Part shown: positions 1-7,569 of the stretch, one piece after another
How the letters are laid out: the number at the start of each line of letters is the position of its first letter
Numbering within the stretch: the stretch's first letter is position 1
Source of the DNA: Paenibacillus tyrphae
Lineage (GTDB): Bacteria > Bacillota > Bacilli > Paenibacillales > NBRC-103111
Assembly: GCF_027925525.1 (NCBI RefSeq)
Contig: NZ_BSDJ01000003.1
Location: forward strand, 1-64,000
DNA: 64,000 nt
Direction of reading: 5' to 3'
Made by a program: the position numbers and the translations under genes
The notes under the pieces: generated by a model
What the model was told of the DNA's origin: nothing
What the model saw: the letters and a program-made list of their open reading frames with translations, nothing else
Database searches by the model: none

Positions 1-97
1 AAGCGCGGCGAACCTCAACCGGGTCTGTACCTCTACGGGCAATATGGACAAGCATATTGCCTTCTTCAATCGTTAACTCGCGAACAAACAACGTCAT
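1..97 (-). CDS. IS630-type transposase, N-terminal part (runs off the window start)
   Basis: Only the first 32 residues are in the window. They begin MTLFVRELTIEEGNMLVHIA and continue with an arginine-rich stretch ending VEVRRA. This is the usual opening of IS630/Tc1-like transposases, where a helix-turn-helix domain follows a VRRA motif. A good ribosome binding site (GGAGGGG, plus-strand 104-110) supports the ATG at 97. The catalytic DDE part lies outside the window, so intactness of the transposase cannot be judged. The family call rests on N-terminal resemblance only. Confidence 0.6.
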   Translation of the reverse strand, partial: MTLFVRELTIEEGNMLVHIARRGTDPVEVRRA

Positions 98-170
98 AAT
101 AACCCCTCCGAATCGTAGTTGATAAGGTTATTTACCCGTTTTTCCAACTACGATTTCAGATGGGGCACTA
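1..170 (-). mobile_element. End of an IS630-family insertion sequence
   Basis: The transposase start at 97 points left, so its upstream end lies between 98 and the first bases that read as receptor coding sequence (about 160-175). An 11-bp inverted repeat (AATCGTAGTTG at 111-121 and CAACTACGATT at 145-155) sits inside this end and may be part of the terminal structure or the transposase promoter. IS630 elements insert at TA; a TA occurs at 169-170, just where the receptor reading frame becomes convincing. The exact junction is inferred. Confidence 0.5.
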
Positions 171-1148
171 GCTCCCAAAGTCGCGTTATGTTTACTTGAA
201 AACCCTAGCAACGAAACGGAAGACTCTTTGCAACGACTTTATTACTTTACACAAGCGGGTAATGATTCTAGCTTAAGATTAGAACTGTATAACGTCATTG
301 TGAAATATTCGAGAAAGCATGGCGTTATGAACTATATTGCGAAAGGGTTATTACAGAAGTATTTGATCGAAAGAGCAGATTTCAAACGTATTGACCAATC
401 CTTCCAACAAGGACTAGAAATAGCGCATTATACTGACTTCTTAACTAACGAAGAAAACGTAATCTATCACTTTAGGATGGCTTTACATGCTTATGCTACA
501 AAAAAATATAGGGAATGCATTGAATTTGCTGAAAATGGACTAGTGCTAGAAAGAATGCAATCGGAATTAAAGGCGAGAGTACATTTATCTCTGATCCATT
601 CTTATTCGGCTTTGAAAAACTACGATAAAGTTGAAGAGTTATTAGACATTTTTGAAAAATACGAGTACGATTTTGTTTACGAGGCGGCTAATATTACACG
701 GGCAATAACCAAAGCAAGAAAAGGGGAATATGATATTGCAATCCCTCAACTCGAATATCACCTTGAAAAATGTAGTCAGCAGAATCGGTTACATATCGTT
801 GACGAGCTTTTGGAGATTTATTTAAAGATAGATAATTTAGATGCGTGTTCGAAACTTTTAGAAAGAGAGAATGAAATAATGAGTACGTGTCCTGATAGCC
901 CTAATGCTTGCAGAGCGAAAGGGAAGTATTATCGACACAAAGGACATTATCAGTTAACTATTGGTCTAATTGATGAGGGAGTGAAGAGTTTCGCCCGTAG
1001 TCTGCAATATTTGAATAAGATTAATGCTTTTGAAGAAAAGGATGCTTGCATGTGTGAGTTTTTTTATTGTTTAACCAAAAATTCAATAATACTTAATAAG
1101 GAGTTTATGGATATAATTTATATTATGGCATATAATGTAAATGAATAA
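162..1148 (+). pseudogene. RNPP-type peptide pheromone receptor (AloR/AimR/NprR-like), 5' end lost to the IS element
   Basis: The reading frame is open from inside the IS end (about 126) through the stop at 1146-1148, with coding-like sequence from about 162 (GALAPKVALCLLENPSNE). A TTG at 228 could restart translation and give 306 residues. The protein is almost entirely helical with TPR-like repeats, for example around residues 70-110 and 130-180 counted from the TTG. This is the peptide-binding fold of RNPP receptors, which normally carry an N-terminal HTH of about 60-70 residues; that part is missing here. A small secreted-peptide gene starts 21 bases downstream, the classical receptor-pheromone arrangement (PlcR-PapR, NprR-NprX, AimR-AimP, AloR-AloP of Paenibacillus polymyxa). 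Which subfamily it belongs to is not settled by eye. Base composition is AT-rich compared with the rest of the window. Confidence 0.65.
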
Positions 1149-1169
1149 GCGTCAAGGAGGGAAAAGTTT

Positions 1170-1301
1170 ATGAAGAAAGCAATTCTTTTTTCCATTGTTC
1201 TATTTTTATCTTTGAGTGGTAGTTTTTACAATACCCCAACTTACCCCATAGAAAAGCAAACTCAAATTATGATGTATAGTGATATAGATCCGGGATATTA
1301 A
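1170..1301 (+). CDS. Pro-peptide of a secreted signalling pheromone (Phr/AimP/AloP-like)
   Basis: A 43-residue ORF with a strong ribosome binding site (AAGGAGGG at 1154-1161), too short for normal ORF calling. It starts MKKAILFSIVLFLSLSGSFY, a typical signal peptide: two lysines and then a hydrophobic core. A polar stretch follows, ending MMYSDIDPGY. In RNPP systems the last 5-10 residues are released and re-imported through an oligopeptide permease to bind the receptor, so the mature signal could be the C-terminal SDIDPGY or a close variant. It lies directly behind the truncated receptor and before a terminator, so the two genes form one unit. The mature form is inferred. Confidence 0.7.
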   Translation: MKKAILFSIVLFLSLSGSFYNTPTYPIEKQTQIMMYSDIDPGY

Positions 1302-1348
1302 TTTCTTTATGTTGTATTTGCTGAGTCGATAAATAGATAGAACAAATG

Positions 1349-1376
1349 AACAGGCATATTTGCCTGTTTTTTTATT
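1349..1376 (+). terminator. Rho-independent terminator of the receptor-pheromone unit
   Basis: The stem AACAGGCA/TGCCTGTT (1349-1356 and 1361-1368) has a 4-base loop and is followed by a long T-rich run. It lies 48 bases after the peptide gene stop. Confidence 0.85.
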
Positions 1377-1473
1377 TTTAAAAGCAAAATGTTTCTCATT
1401 TCTTGGATTAAATGGAAAATAAGAAAGATGATTTAGACTTATATTATGAAAAATATTTTTAGGAGGAGGAGCG

Positions 1474-1662
1474 GTGAATAGTCTAGTAGCAGATTGCAGC
1501 GACGAAATATTACATCACGCAATGAAAGCCATCCTACAGGAAATGGACAGGGCTGTGCAACAAGGCGAAAGCTTAACGAGTGAATCGATGGTTCGATTGA
1601 GTCAACAATTAGATACATACGTGTTAATTGCTCAAATTCGAAAAATGCGGTGCGCAAGCTAG
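1474..1662 (+). CDS. Spo0E-like aspartyl-phosphate phosphatase family protein
   Basis: 62 residues, GTG start preceded by AGGAGGAG at 1461-1468. The size and the segment MVRLSQQLDTYVLIAQ match the short Spo0E family, whose signature is S-x-x-L-D on the second of two antiparallel helices. Spo0E proteins dephosphorylate Spo0A~P and delay sporulation. The N-terminal helix here (EILHHAMKAILQEMDRAV) is less typical than the C-terminal one. It is followed 26 bases later by an AbrB-like gene, so two potential sporulation or transition-state regulators are adjacent in an AT-rich segment. Activity on Spo0A is inferred from family only. Confidence 0.5.
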   Translation: MNSLVADCSDEILHHAMKAILQEMDRAVQQGESLTSESMVRLSQQLDTYVLIAQIRKMRCAS

Positions 1663-1688
1663 AAATCGTTATGGTATGAGGTGTGTTT

Positions 1689-2171
1689 ATGCAAGAGGAT
1701 CGAAGAACTGGAATTGTTAGAGTGGTGGACAATTTAGGTAGAATCGTAATTCCTATGGAGCTCAGGCGTATGTTGAATCTGAATCCCGACGTGAAGACAG
1801 AGTATTTTTGCGATGACAAGAGAAAGGCGATTATGGTTTATAGATATCAATGCAATGAATGTTTGTTTTGCTCAGGTAAGGAACAAACCATTTACTTCAA
1901 AAAATTTTATATTTGTATGCCCTGCATTCAAAGCCTTCCGGCGCTTCAAGTGTTCTTAGCGCGGGTAGAACGTGAACGAGTCAACGAGAAAAAAAAGATA
2001 AAAAAAATTACCAAAAGAAGAAAAGAACTATTGGATCGACTGCATAAAGCGATGAAGGAAAATCCGGAAGCTTCGCAGAGAAAACTGGCCGAAATCTTAG
2101 GAGTTTCACAATCATGGGTTAGTCAATTGATTAGGAACCAACCTATAGATGGGTCGGGTGTCGGGTGCTAA
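1689..2171 (+). CDS. AbrB/SpoVT-type regulator with a cysteine cluster and a C-terminal HTH
   Basis: About 160 residues. Residues 7-45 (TGIVRVVDNLGRIVIPMELR) are a clear SpoVT-AbrB swapped-hairpin DNA-binding domain. It is followed by four to five cysteines in a CxxCxxC...CxxC pattern (CNECLFC, then CMPC), likely binding zinc. After a lysine-rich linker comes a C-terminal helix-turn-helix (ASQRKLAEILGVSQSWVSQL). AbrB proper is about 95 residues, so this is an enlarged form with two DNA-binding modules. A GTG at 1683 is also possible and would give the MFM opening seen in AbrB of B. subtilis. I chose ATG 1689 because the GAGG at 1678-1681 is correctly spaced for it. Function is presumably transition-state or stress regulation; targets unknown. 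Confidence 0.7.
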   Translation: MQEDRRTGIVRVVDNLGRIVIPMELRRMLNLNPDVKTEYFCDDKRKAIMVYRYQCNECLFCSGKEQTIYFKKFYICMPCIQSLPALQVFLARVERERVNEKKKIKKITKRRKELLDRLHKAMKENPEASQRKLAEILGVSQSWVSQLIRNQPIDGSGVGC

Positions 2172-2183
2172 ACCCCATATAAA

Positions 2184-2222
2184 AGGAGTCCTGGATGTCG
2201 GTCCGGGGCTCCTATTATTTTC
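2184..2222 (+). terminator. Rho-independent terminator after the AbrB-like gene
   Basis: The GC-rich imperfect stem AGGAGTCCTGG/CCGGGGCTCCT lies between 2184 and 2213 and is followed by a modest T-rich tail. Confidence 0.7.
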
Positions 2223-2275
2223 TCGAAAAATATGAGATTTTTTCTCTTATTTGGACAATATTGCATAAACCGCAA

Positions 2276-2704
2276 TTATAAGCGTTCATTAATTTTGATC
2301 AGCATTTCCTTTAAGGTTCGCTTCTCCTCTGCGGTAAGGGCTTGAACGATTTCGTCCTCCACGCTTTGGAAGGAGTCATTAAAGGCTTCAATCAATTCAA
2401 CGGCTTTGGGCAAAACATATATATTTTTTTGCCGTTCATTATTGGCAGGGATCTTACGCTCGATAAATCCTCTTTTCTCAAGGCCCTGAAGCATGCTTGT
2501 AATACTGGCTCCTCGCACGTGAAACCGATCGGCAAGGTCCTTTTGAATAATATTTTTATCTTGGTTTTCGTAGATATAGTCGATTATTTTTCCTTGCTGA
2601 GCGTTTAAACCCAACTCTTTTATGCTCTCGTCCGCTCTTTTCTTTAACTTAAGGCCGATAATCTGAAACAAATCCAGATAAGGCGTATCCTTACGGGGCT
2701 TCAT
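2276..2704 (-). CDS. MarR family transcriptional regulator
   Basis: 142 residues, the normal MarR length. The winged-helix core is visible: a recognition region IIQKDLADRFHVRGASITSM followed by the wing LEKRGFIERKIPANNERQKN, flanked by dimerisation helices. It is divergent from the amidohydrolase gene at 2863. The intervening region carries two inverted copies of a TTAG-N4-CTAA operator, so the protein probably represses itself and the hydrolase. The ribosome binding site (GAGGTACG just before ATG 2704) is adequate. Ligand unknown. Confidence 0.85.
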   Translation of the reverse strand: MKPRKDTPYLDLFQIIGLKLKKRADESIKELGLNAQQGKIIDYIYENQDKNIIQKDLADRFHVRGASITSMLQGLEKRGFIERKIPANNERQKNIYVLPKAVELIEAFNDSFQSVEDEIVQALTAEEKRTLKEMLIKINERL

Positions 2705-2720
2705 GATCGTACCTCCTCAA

Positions 2721-2812
2721 ATTATTAGAAGGCTAACTGTCGGTAAATAGACTATACAGAAAACTAGCATAAACGTCAATAAAAACTTAGTTTATTGACA
2801 GTTAGTATTCTA
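2721..2812. promoter_or_regulatory. Divergent promoter with two inverted MarR-type operators
   Basis: Copy one reads TTAGAAGGCTAACTGTC (2725-2741). Copy two, on the other strand, is TTAGAATACTAACTGTC (plus 2797-2813). Each contains the palindrome TTAG-N4-CTAA. They match at 15 of 17 positions and lie about 72 bp apart as a large inverted pair between marR and the amidohydrolase gene. The symmetry strongly suggests co-ordinated repression of both genes; the link to the MarR protein is inferred from position. Confidence 0.7.
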
Positions 2813-2862
2813 ACAATTATACTCCTAAATAAAACAATGCCGCGCTAAGGAGGAAAAAGAAA

Positions 2863-4173
2863 ATGAAGAATGGTACTCAATACTCTCCGTTAGAAAAAGT
2901 GACTGCAATTACGAATGCGCGTATTTTCGATGGAGAAAAAGTGATCGAGGCAAGGAGTGTTGTCATCAAAGGGGGAACCATTATTGCGGTGGGCGGCGAC
3001 CTTCCGGCGAATGCAACTGTCATCGATGCTGAGAATGCAACATTATTGCCCGGCTTGATTGATGCGCATGTCCACACTTCCATCGGTGGATTACGAGATG
3101 CATTACATTTCGGCGTGACGACAGAACTCGAAATGAACGGTGATTTTACGGAAAGAGGGCGCACGATCCAATTGAAAAATGTGGACGACGTCGCCGATGT
3201 CCGTTCTGCAGGCACGGCAATCACCGCTCCGGGTGGTCATCCGGATGAATTGCTGCCAGATGGGGATGAGATTCCGGAATTCGTGTTAAAGGAATTGGAG
3301 AAGTTATCGAAGGAAGACCGGGAAGCTATGCTAGCCGCTTACGCCCACGATCACGAAGAAGTGCCGCAAGTAACGACGGTGGAAGAAGCGATCAAACATG
3401 TGCATACCCAGGTGGAGAATGGTGCCGACTATATAAAAATCATGATTGAAGAAGGAACAGTCATGGGTGCCCCTGGTCTGCCTGTTTTAAGCGACGAGAT
3501 TCTAAAAGCAGCCGTGGAAGAAGCCCATAAGTTCGATAAAGTCGTTATCGCCCACGTCTTGACCGCTCATTCTTCGCAAACCGCCATCGATCTTGGAGTG
3601 GACGGATTGGGCCACCTGTTTATCGACAGGCCCGATTACACGTCGGAGTTAGTGCAATCCATCGTCGATTCTGGCGCGTTTGTTACACCGTGCTTGGTGT
3701 TGAACGCATCCATTCTTGGGAACCCAGCATCGGAATTGGCGAATGACCCGCGTGTTTATTCCAAACTAAGTCCGGAATGGATCGATATTTTGAACTCTAG
3801 CTTCAATACTTTCCCGCAAGGGAAAATGGAAAATAGCTTTAAAAATGTGATGGATCTTCATAGGGCCGGAGTGGATATTCTGGTCGGGACGGATGTCGCC
3901 CCCGTTCCCGTTCCGAACCTTGGCGGCCTTGCTCATGGAGCCAGCGTACATCATGAATTGCAATTGCTGGTTACGGCCGGGTTCACTCCAATAGAAGCGC
4001 TTCAGTCGGCTACCTCGAAACCGGCCCGTCGGTTCGGTCTTCATGATCGTGGCCGTATTGCCGAAGGTGCGCGCGCTGACCTAGTACTGGTCAATGGCGA
4101 TCCGACAACCAATATCTCGGATACCCTATCCATTAAGGCCGTATGGTTCAAAGGTGTGCAAAAACTAAGTTAA
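2863..4173 (+). CDS. Metal-dependent amidohydrolase (imidazolonepropionase/prolidase-like branch)
   Basis: 436 residues, strong AAGGAGGA site before the ATG. The amidohydrolase superfamily plan is clear: an N-terminal beta-sandwich, the metal-binding H-x-H of GLIDAHVHT (His69 and His71), a likely carbamylated lysine in YIKIMIEEG, further histidines in VVIAHVLTAHSS and GLGHLF, the catalytic aspartate of VGTDVAPVP, and a C-terminal strand set ending GARADLVLVNGDPT. No signal peptide, so it acts in the cytoplasm on an amide, cyclic imide or dipeptide-like substrate. The substrate cannot be read from sequence. It is likely controlled by the divergent MarR protein, as detoxifying hydrolases often are. 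Confidence 0.8.
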   Translation: MKNGTQYSPLEKVTAITNARIFDGEKVIEARSVVIKGGTIIAVGGDLPANATVIDAENATLLPGLIDAHVHTSIGGLRDALHFGVTTELEMNGDFTERGRTIQLKNVDDVADVRSAGTAITAPGGHPDELLPDGDEIPEFVLKELEKLSKEDREAMLAAYAHDHEEVPQVTTVEEAIKHVHTQVENGADYIKIMIEEGTVMGAPGLPVLSDEILKAAVEEAHKFDKVVIAHVLTAHSSQTAIDLGVDGLGHLFIDRPDYTSELVQSIVDSGAFVTPCLVLNASILGNPASELANDPRVYSKLSPEWIDILNSSFNTFPQGKMENSFKNVMDLHRAGVDILVGTDVAPVPVPNLGGLAHGASVHHELQLLVTAGFTPIEALQSATSKPARRFGLHDRGRIAEGARADLVLVNGDPTTNISDTLSIKAVWFKGVQKLS

Positions 4174-4197
4174 TCATTTTTACTAAACGTCCAACGA

Positions 4198-4243
4198 TTG
4201 ACATTCCGCCGCACCGTCCTTATAATTTGGTTGGTTGACCAAC
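4198..4243 (+). promoter_or_regulatory. Consensus sigma-A promoter overlapping a TetR operator
   Basis: A perfect TTGACA (4198-4203), 17-bp spacer and TATAAT (4221-4226). Just downstream is the palindrome GTTGGT-TG-ACCAAC (4230-4243), placed to block transcription start. It precedes the TetR gene at 4264, so autorepression is likely. Confidence 0.85.
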
Positions 4244-4263
4244 TAATAAAAAGGCGGGATTGG

Positions 4264-4842
4264 ATGAGCACACAGGAGAAAAGACAACGATTAATCGACG
4301 CGGCTTATAAAGTATTTGTCAAAAAAGGGTACCTCAACGCATCGATCAAAGATATTGCAAGCGAGGCCGGGATGACGTCGGGGCTGGTTCATTATTATTT
4401 TAAAAATAAAGAGGAGTTGCTGCTTTCCGTACAGGAAGAGATCCAGCAGCGCTACCACAAGCAATATAACGGGCAGCCGGATGATGCCGCAACCCCCGAA
4501 GCTGTGCTGCTCGAAATCAAATCCAGAGCGGAAGACCATCCCGACTGGTACCGCTGGCGGTATGAGCTGTATTCGCTGGGGATGAAAAGCGAGAGCGGCC
4601 ATCTGGAACGGGAAGTCGCGTCGATTCTCAAGAGCGGGAGGGAGAGCCTTTCCGCGCCGCTGCAGCACTTGATGGGCGATTCCGCTAACGCCTCCGCCCT
4701 TGCAAGTATCCTATTGGCCTGCTTCGACGGACTGGCGCTCCAGAAAATCGTCGACGACGAGTTTGACCTTGACCGGTCGTATCGATTGTTGATCGAGCTT
4801 CTTGGGCTTTATGTAAGCAAGTCTGAAGAGGAGAGCAGATGA
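4264..4842 (+). CDS. TetR family transcriptional regulator
   Basis: 192 residues from ATG 4264. A longer frame begins at 4198, but that start lies inside the promoter. The N-terminal TetR HTH is textbook: RQRLIDAAYKVFVKKGYLNA, then IKDIASEAGMTSGLVHYYF and KNKEELL. The C-terminal half is a helical ligand and dimer domain with tryptophan-rich HPDWYRWRYELYSLGM. It overlaps the next gene by four bases (ATGA), so regulator and hydrolase are translated together from the promoter at 4198. Inducer unknown; a substrate or product of the hydrolase is a fair guess. Confidence 0.88.
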   Translation: MSTQEKRQRLIDAAYKVFVKKGYLNASIKDIASEAGMTSGLVHYYFKNKEELLLSVQEEIQQRYHKQYNGQPDDAATPEAVLLEIKSRAEDHPDWYRWRYELYSLGMKSESGHLEREVASILKSGRESLSAPLQHLMGDSANASALASILLACFDGLALQKIVDDEFDLDRSYRLLIELLGLYVSKSEEESR

Positions 4843-6254
4843 AAAGGATAGTCATCAGTCTCCTCCTCTTTCTGTTCGCGGCACCTTCTCTTTCTCTAGC
4901 CGCCGAAGAGCGCGATCGTGATACGGCCCGACAAATCGACGCATTGATGAACGAAGCGCTGGCGAAATATCATATTCCCGGGACTTCGCTGGCGGTCGTG
5001 CATCGCGGGCAGACCGTCTATCAAGAAAGCTGGGGGACCATGAGCGACGGATCGGGTGTCACGGCAGACACGACTTTTCTGATCGGCTCGGTCAGCAAGC
5101 CGCTGACGGCTCTTGCCATGATGATGTTGGCGGAGGAAGGCAAGCTCAAGCTGGATGAACCGATCGAGACGTACCTCCCTTGGTTCACGTATCAAACAGA
5201 TAGCGGCAAATCGATAACGGTGCGCCATCTATTGGAGCAAACGAGCGGGATCGGCGCTTATGACGGCATGAAGGTGACGGACCGGGAAGACCGCGATCGG
5301 GAAAAGGGGATTGCGCAAGCGGCTGCTGAGCTGAGCGGGGTCAAGTTGAGCCGTACTCCGGGCGAGGCCTATGAGTATAATTCGGCGAACTATTTGCTTT
5401 TGGGAGCTATTGTTGAGGCGGTATCGGGCCAGTCATTCTCTGCATTTATGGATACCCGAATCTTTTCGCCGCTTGGCATGAACCATACTTCTGCCGATTA
5501 TGAAAGCGCGGTTAGCAAAGGATTCGTGCCGGGCTATCGTTCATGGTTCGGCAAACTGGTGAAAGGCGACGGGCTGTATGACCCATCGGGAGCGCCTTAC
5601 GGGTATATGTCGTCAAGCGCAGCCGATCTGGGTAAATTCATCAAGTTCATGCTATACGGCGGGGAATTAGTAACGGAACAAGGTCTGAAGCAATTGCGCA
5701 CGCCGCCGGAATCGAACAGACGCTATGGTCTGGGCTGGCACTTCCCGAGATCGGGGGAGAAGTATCCTTATCATACAGGGGCAACGCCGGAATACCGCTC
5801 GGAGCTGTTTATTATGCCTGAGCAAGATCTGGGCGCTGTTCTTTTGCTGAATAAATACCACGAGTTAGAGGCTGTCTCGTATTTAAGCATCATGGAGGGA
5901 ATCCGGTCCATCATGAAGGGTGAGAAGCCACAATTGGCGGAAATGAACGCCAGCACGCAGTGGGTGACGCTCGGGGTTGTCATATTGCTCGTTATGGTAT
6001 GCGTACTGATTTTAATCCGTCTACAGCGAAAAAGCGCAATAAATAAACCATTGTGGGTGTCTGTGGGGGGTCTCTCTCTGATCCTTGCCGCCGCGCTTAT
6101 TCCATTGTTCACCTATAGTATGGGCATCTCGTGGAGAACGGTGGGCCTTTTCCTTCCGGACATCGCATTTCTCATGCAATGTCTCATTGCGGTATTGGCC
6201 GTCCATGGTCTGTTAGCCATTATCTTCGTTGCAGCGAAACGAAACGTAAGTTAA
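4839..6254 (+). CDS. Secreted/membrane serine hydrolase of the beta-lactamase (PBP4*-like) family
   Basis: 471 residues. A signal peptide (about residues 1-22) is followed by the class C beta-lactamase/DD-peptidase fold with the nucleophile motif S84-V-S-K87, a second motif at Y180-N-S, and an HTG triad (YPYHTGATP) in place of KTG. The domain ends near residue 360. Three membrane helices follow (about 375-395, 405-425, 440-465), so the catalytic domain is tethered outside the cell. Such proteins include esterases, D-aminopeptidases and PBP4*-type enzymes; the substrate is not predictable. It shares a transcript with the upstream TetR gene. Confidence 0.82.
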   Translation: MKRIVISLLLFLFAAPSLSLAAEERDRDTARQIDALMNEALAKYHIPGTSLAVVHRGQTVYQESWGTMSDGSGVTADTTFLIGSVSKPLTALAMMMLAEEGKLKLDEPIETYLPWFTYQTDSGKSITVRHLLEQTSGIGAYDGMKVTDREDRDREKGIAQAAAELSGVKLSRTPGEAYEYNSANYLLLGAIVEAVSGQSFSAFMDTRIFSPLGMNHTSADYESAVSKGFVPGYRSWFGKLVKGDGLYDPSGAPYGYMSSSAADLGKFIKFMLYGGELVTEQGLKQLRTPPESNRRYGLGWHFPRSGEKYPYHTGATPEYRSELFIMPEQDLGAVLLLNKYHELEAVSYLSIMEGIRSIMKGEKPQLAEMNASTQWVTLGVVILLVMVCVLILIRLQRKSAINKPLWVSVGGLSLILAAALIPLFTYSMGISWRTVGLFLPDIAFLMQCLIAVLAVHGLLAIIFVAAKRNVS

Positions 6255-6261
6255 GAGCATG

Positions 6262-6297
6262 AAAACACCTGGTGCGGGCCCGCATGCTAGGTGTTTA
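6262..6297. terminator. Bidirectional terminator between the hydrolase and the repeat-protein gene
   Basis: The outer stem AAACACCT/AGGTGTTT (6263-6270 and 6289-6296) surrounds a GC-rich inner palindrome (GCGGGCCCGC). It overlaps the stop codon of the convergent gene at 6295. Confidence 0.75.
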
Positions 6298-7485
6298 TTC
6301 CCTGTTCTCTTGATGTTCGGTAATCGTACTTAACTTAGTAAATTCATCATCAATAAAATTCGTTAATTCAATGAATTGAATCTGTTCATCGATTTGCGCT
6401 AATACTGTTGAAGCTTCCCCCAACTGTTGGACAAGGTTATGATATACGTTAATTTGAAGCTTGCTCTCTGTGAGTTCAATATTGTCCAATTGTTTTTCCA
6501 AAGACAAGGGAATCCCTGCTGCAGAACCTATGCTTTGACTTAAAATTGGCTGATTCGGCTGTTCATTAGCAATAAACGGAATATTGCTGGGAACCTGACG
6601 ATAAGAAAAAGGCTGCGTAACAGGTTGCACGTTGGTTTTAGCTTTAGCATCGATCTTAGGCGTAACAGGTTGCACGTTGGTTTTAACTTTAGCATCGATC
6701 TTAGGCGTAACAGGTTGCACGTTGGTTTTAACTTTGGCATCGGCCTTAGGCGTAACAGGTTGCACGTTGGTTTTAGCTTTAGCATCGACCTTAGGCGTAA
6801 CAGGCTGCACGTTGGTTTTAGCTTTGGCGTCGACCTTCGGCGCAGCAGGCTGCACGATGCTATTAGCTTTAGCATCGACCTTAGGCGTAACAGGTTGCAG
6901 GTTGGTTTTAGCTTTGGCATCGACCTTAGGCGTAGCAGTCTGCACGTTGGTTTTAGCTTTAGCATCGACTTTGGGCGTAGCAGTCTGCACGATGCTATTA
7001 GCTTTAGCCTCGGCCTTAGGTGTAACAGGTTGCACGTTGGTTTTAGCTTTAGCATCAATCTTAGGCGTAACAGGTTGTACGTTGGTTTTAGCTTTAGCAT
7101 CGACCTTAGGCGTAACAGGTTGCACGTTGCTTTTAGCTTTGGCGTCGATCTTAGGCGTTACGGGTTGCACGGTGGTTTTAGCTTTAGCATCGACTTTAGG
7201 CGTTACAGCCTGCACGCTGCTTTTTTCCTTATCTTCCCGTATATCAGGCACAACTTGAAGGTGGCTTCTTTTTTTATCCGGCTCATTTTTACTACGAGCA
7301 ATGCTTTTTGCTTCGAATGGGTGAAGCTCCTGAGCCGCTTCTATATTCGCCGCTTCCTTCAAGTGATGAGGATGTTCCCTATGCGTATGTTCCTCGTGAT
7401 CGGCTAATTGCTTGGCGAAGCCTCTCAAGAAAATAATGCCTATGACAACAGCAATCATGATAAAGATAAAAGCTGTAATTAACAT
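6295..7485 (-). CDS. Membrane-anchored protein with 13 tandem 15-residue repeats
   Basis: 396 residues from ATG 7485. A TTG at 7545 opens the frame further, but the ATG gives a clean N-terminal membrane helix (LITAFIFIMIAVVIGIIFL). A histidine/glutamate-rich segment (EEHTHREHPHHL) follows, and then roughly residues 105-305 consist of 13 copies of VQPVTPKVDAKAKTN with small changes (AEAKANSI, VQTATPK). The C-terminal 90 residues are non-repetitive and helical (LEKQLDNIELTESKLQINVY). Lysine, proline and alanine dominate, giving a stiff basic rod exposed on one side of the membrane. I do not recognise a family. It may be a spore or envelope protein, as it sits next to a Q/N-rich gene; repeat copy number should vary between strains. 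Confidence 0.7.
   Translation of the reverse strand: MLITAFIFIMIAVVIGIIFLRGFAKQLADHEEHTHREHPHHLKEAANIEAAQELHPFEAKSIARSKNEPDKKRSHLQVVPDIREDKEKSSVQAVTPKVDAKAKTTVQPVTPKIDAKAKSNVQPVTPKVDAKAKTNVQPVTPKIDAKAKTNVQPVTPKAEAKANSIVQTATPKVDAKAKTNVQTATPKVDAKAKTNLQPVTPKVDAKANSIVQPAAPKVDAKAKTNVQPVTPKVDAKAKTNVQPVTPKADAKVKTNVQPVTPKIDAKVKTNVQPVTPKIDAKAKTNVQPVTQPFSYRQVPSNIPFIANEQPNQPILSQSIGSAAGIPLSLEKQLDNIELTESKLQINVYHNLVQQLGEASTVLAQIDEQIQFIELTNFIDDEFTKLSTITEHQENRE
6628..7215. repeat. Tandem 45-bp coding repeat, about 13 copies
   Basis: Repeats are in register with the reading frame on the minus strand and differ by a few bases each, for example ATCGATCTTAGG, ATCGACCTTAGG and TCGGCCTTAGG. The array leaves all frames open, which is why long but spurious ORFs appear on the plus strand. 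There is no spacer diversity, so this is not a CRISPR array. Confidence 0.9.
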
Positions 7486-7569
7486 CCCTTCATTTCCCCT
7501 TCGTATTCGACGTTCTCTAAAAAAGAGGGTTACGCCGCAACGCAACCCGCATAAGTGCAGAAGGAATGA

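Noticed and set aside
6628-7215. CRISPR array
   Set aside because: The unit is a tandem coding repeat with no distinct spacers and no cas genes nearby.
6540-7407. Long open frames on both strands across the 45-bp repeat (186, 260 and 208 residues)
   Set aside because: They are caused by the repeat leaving every frame open; only the minus-strand frame with the membrane anchor and unique C-terminus is convincing.
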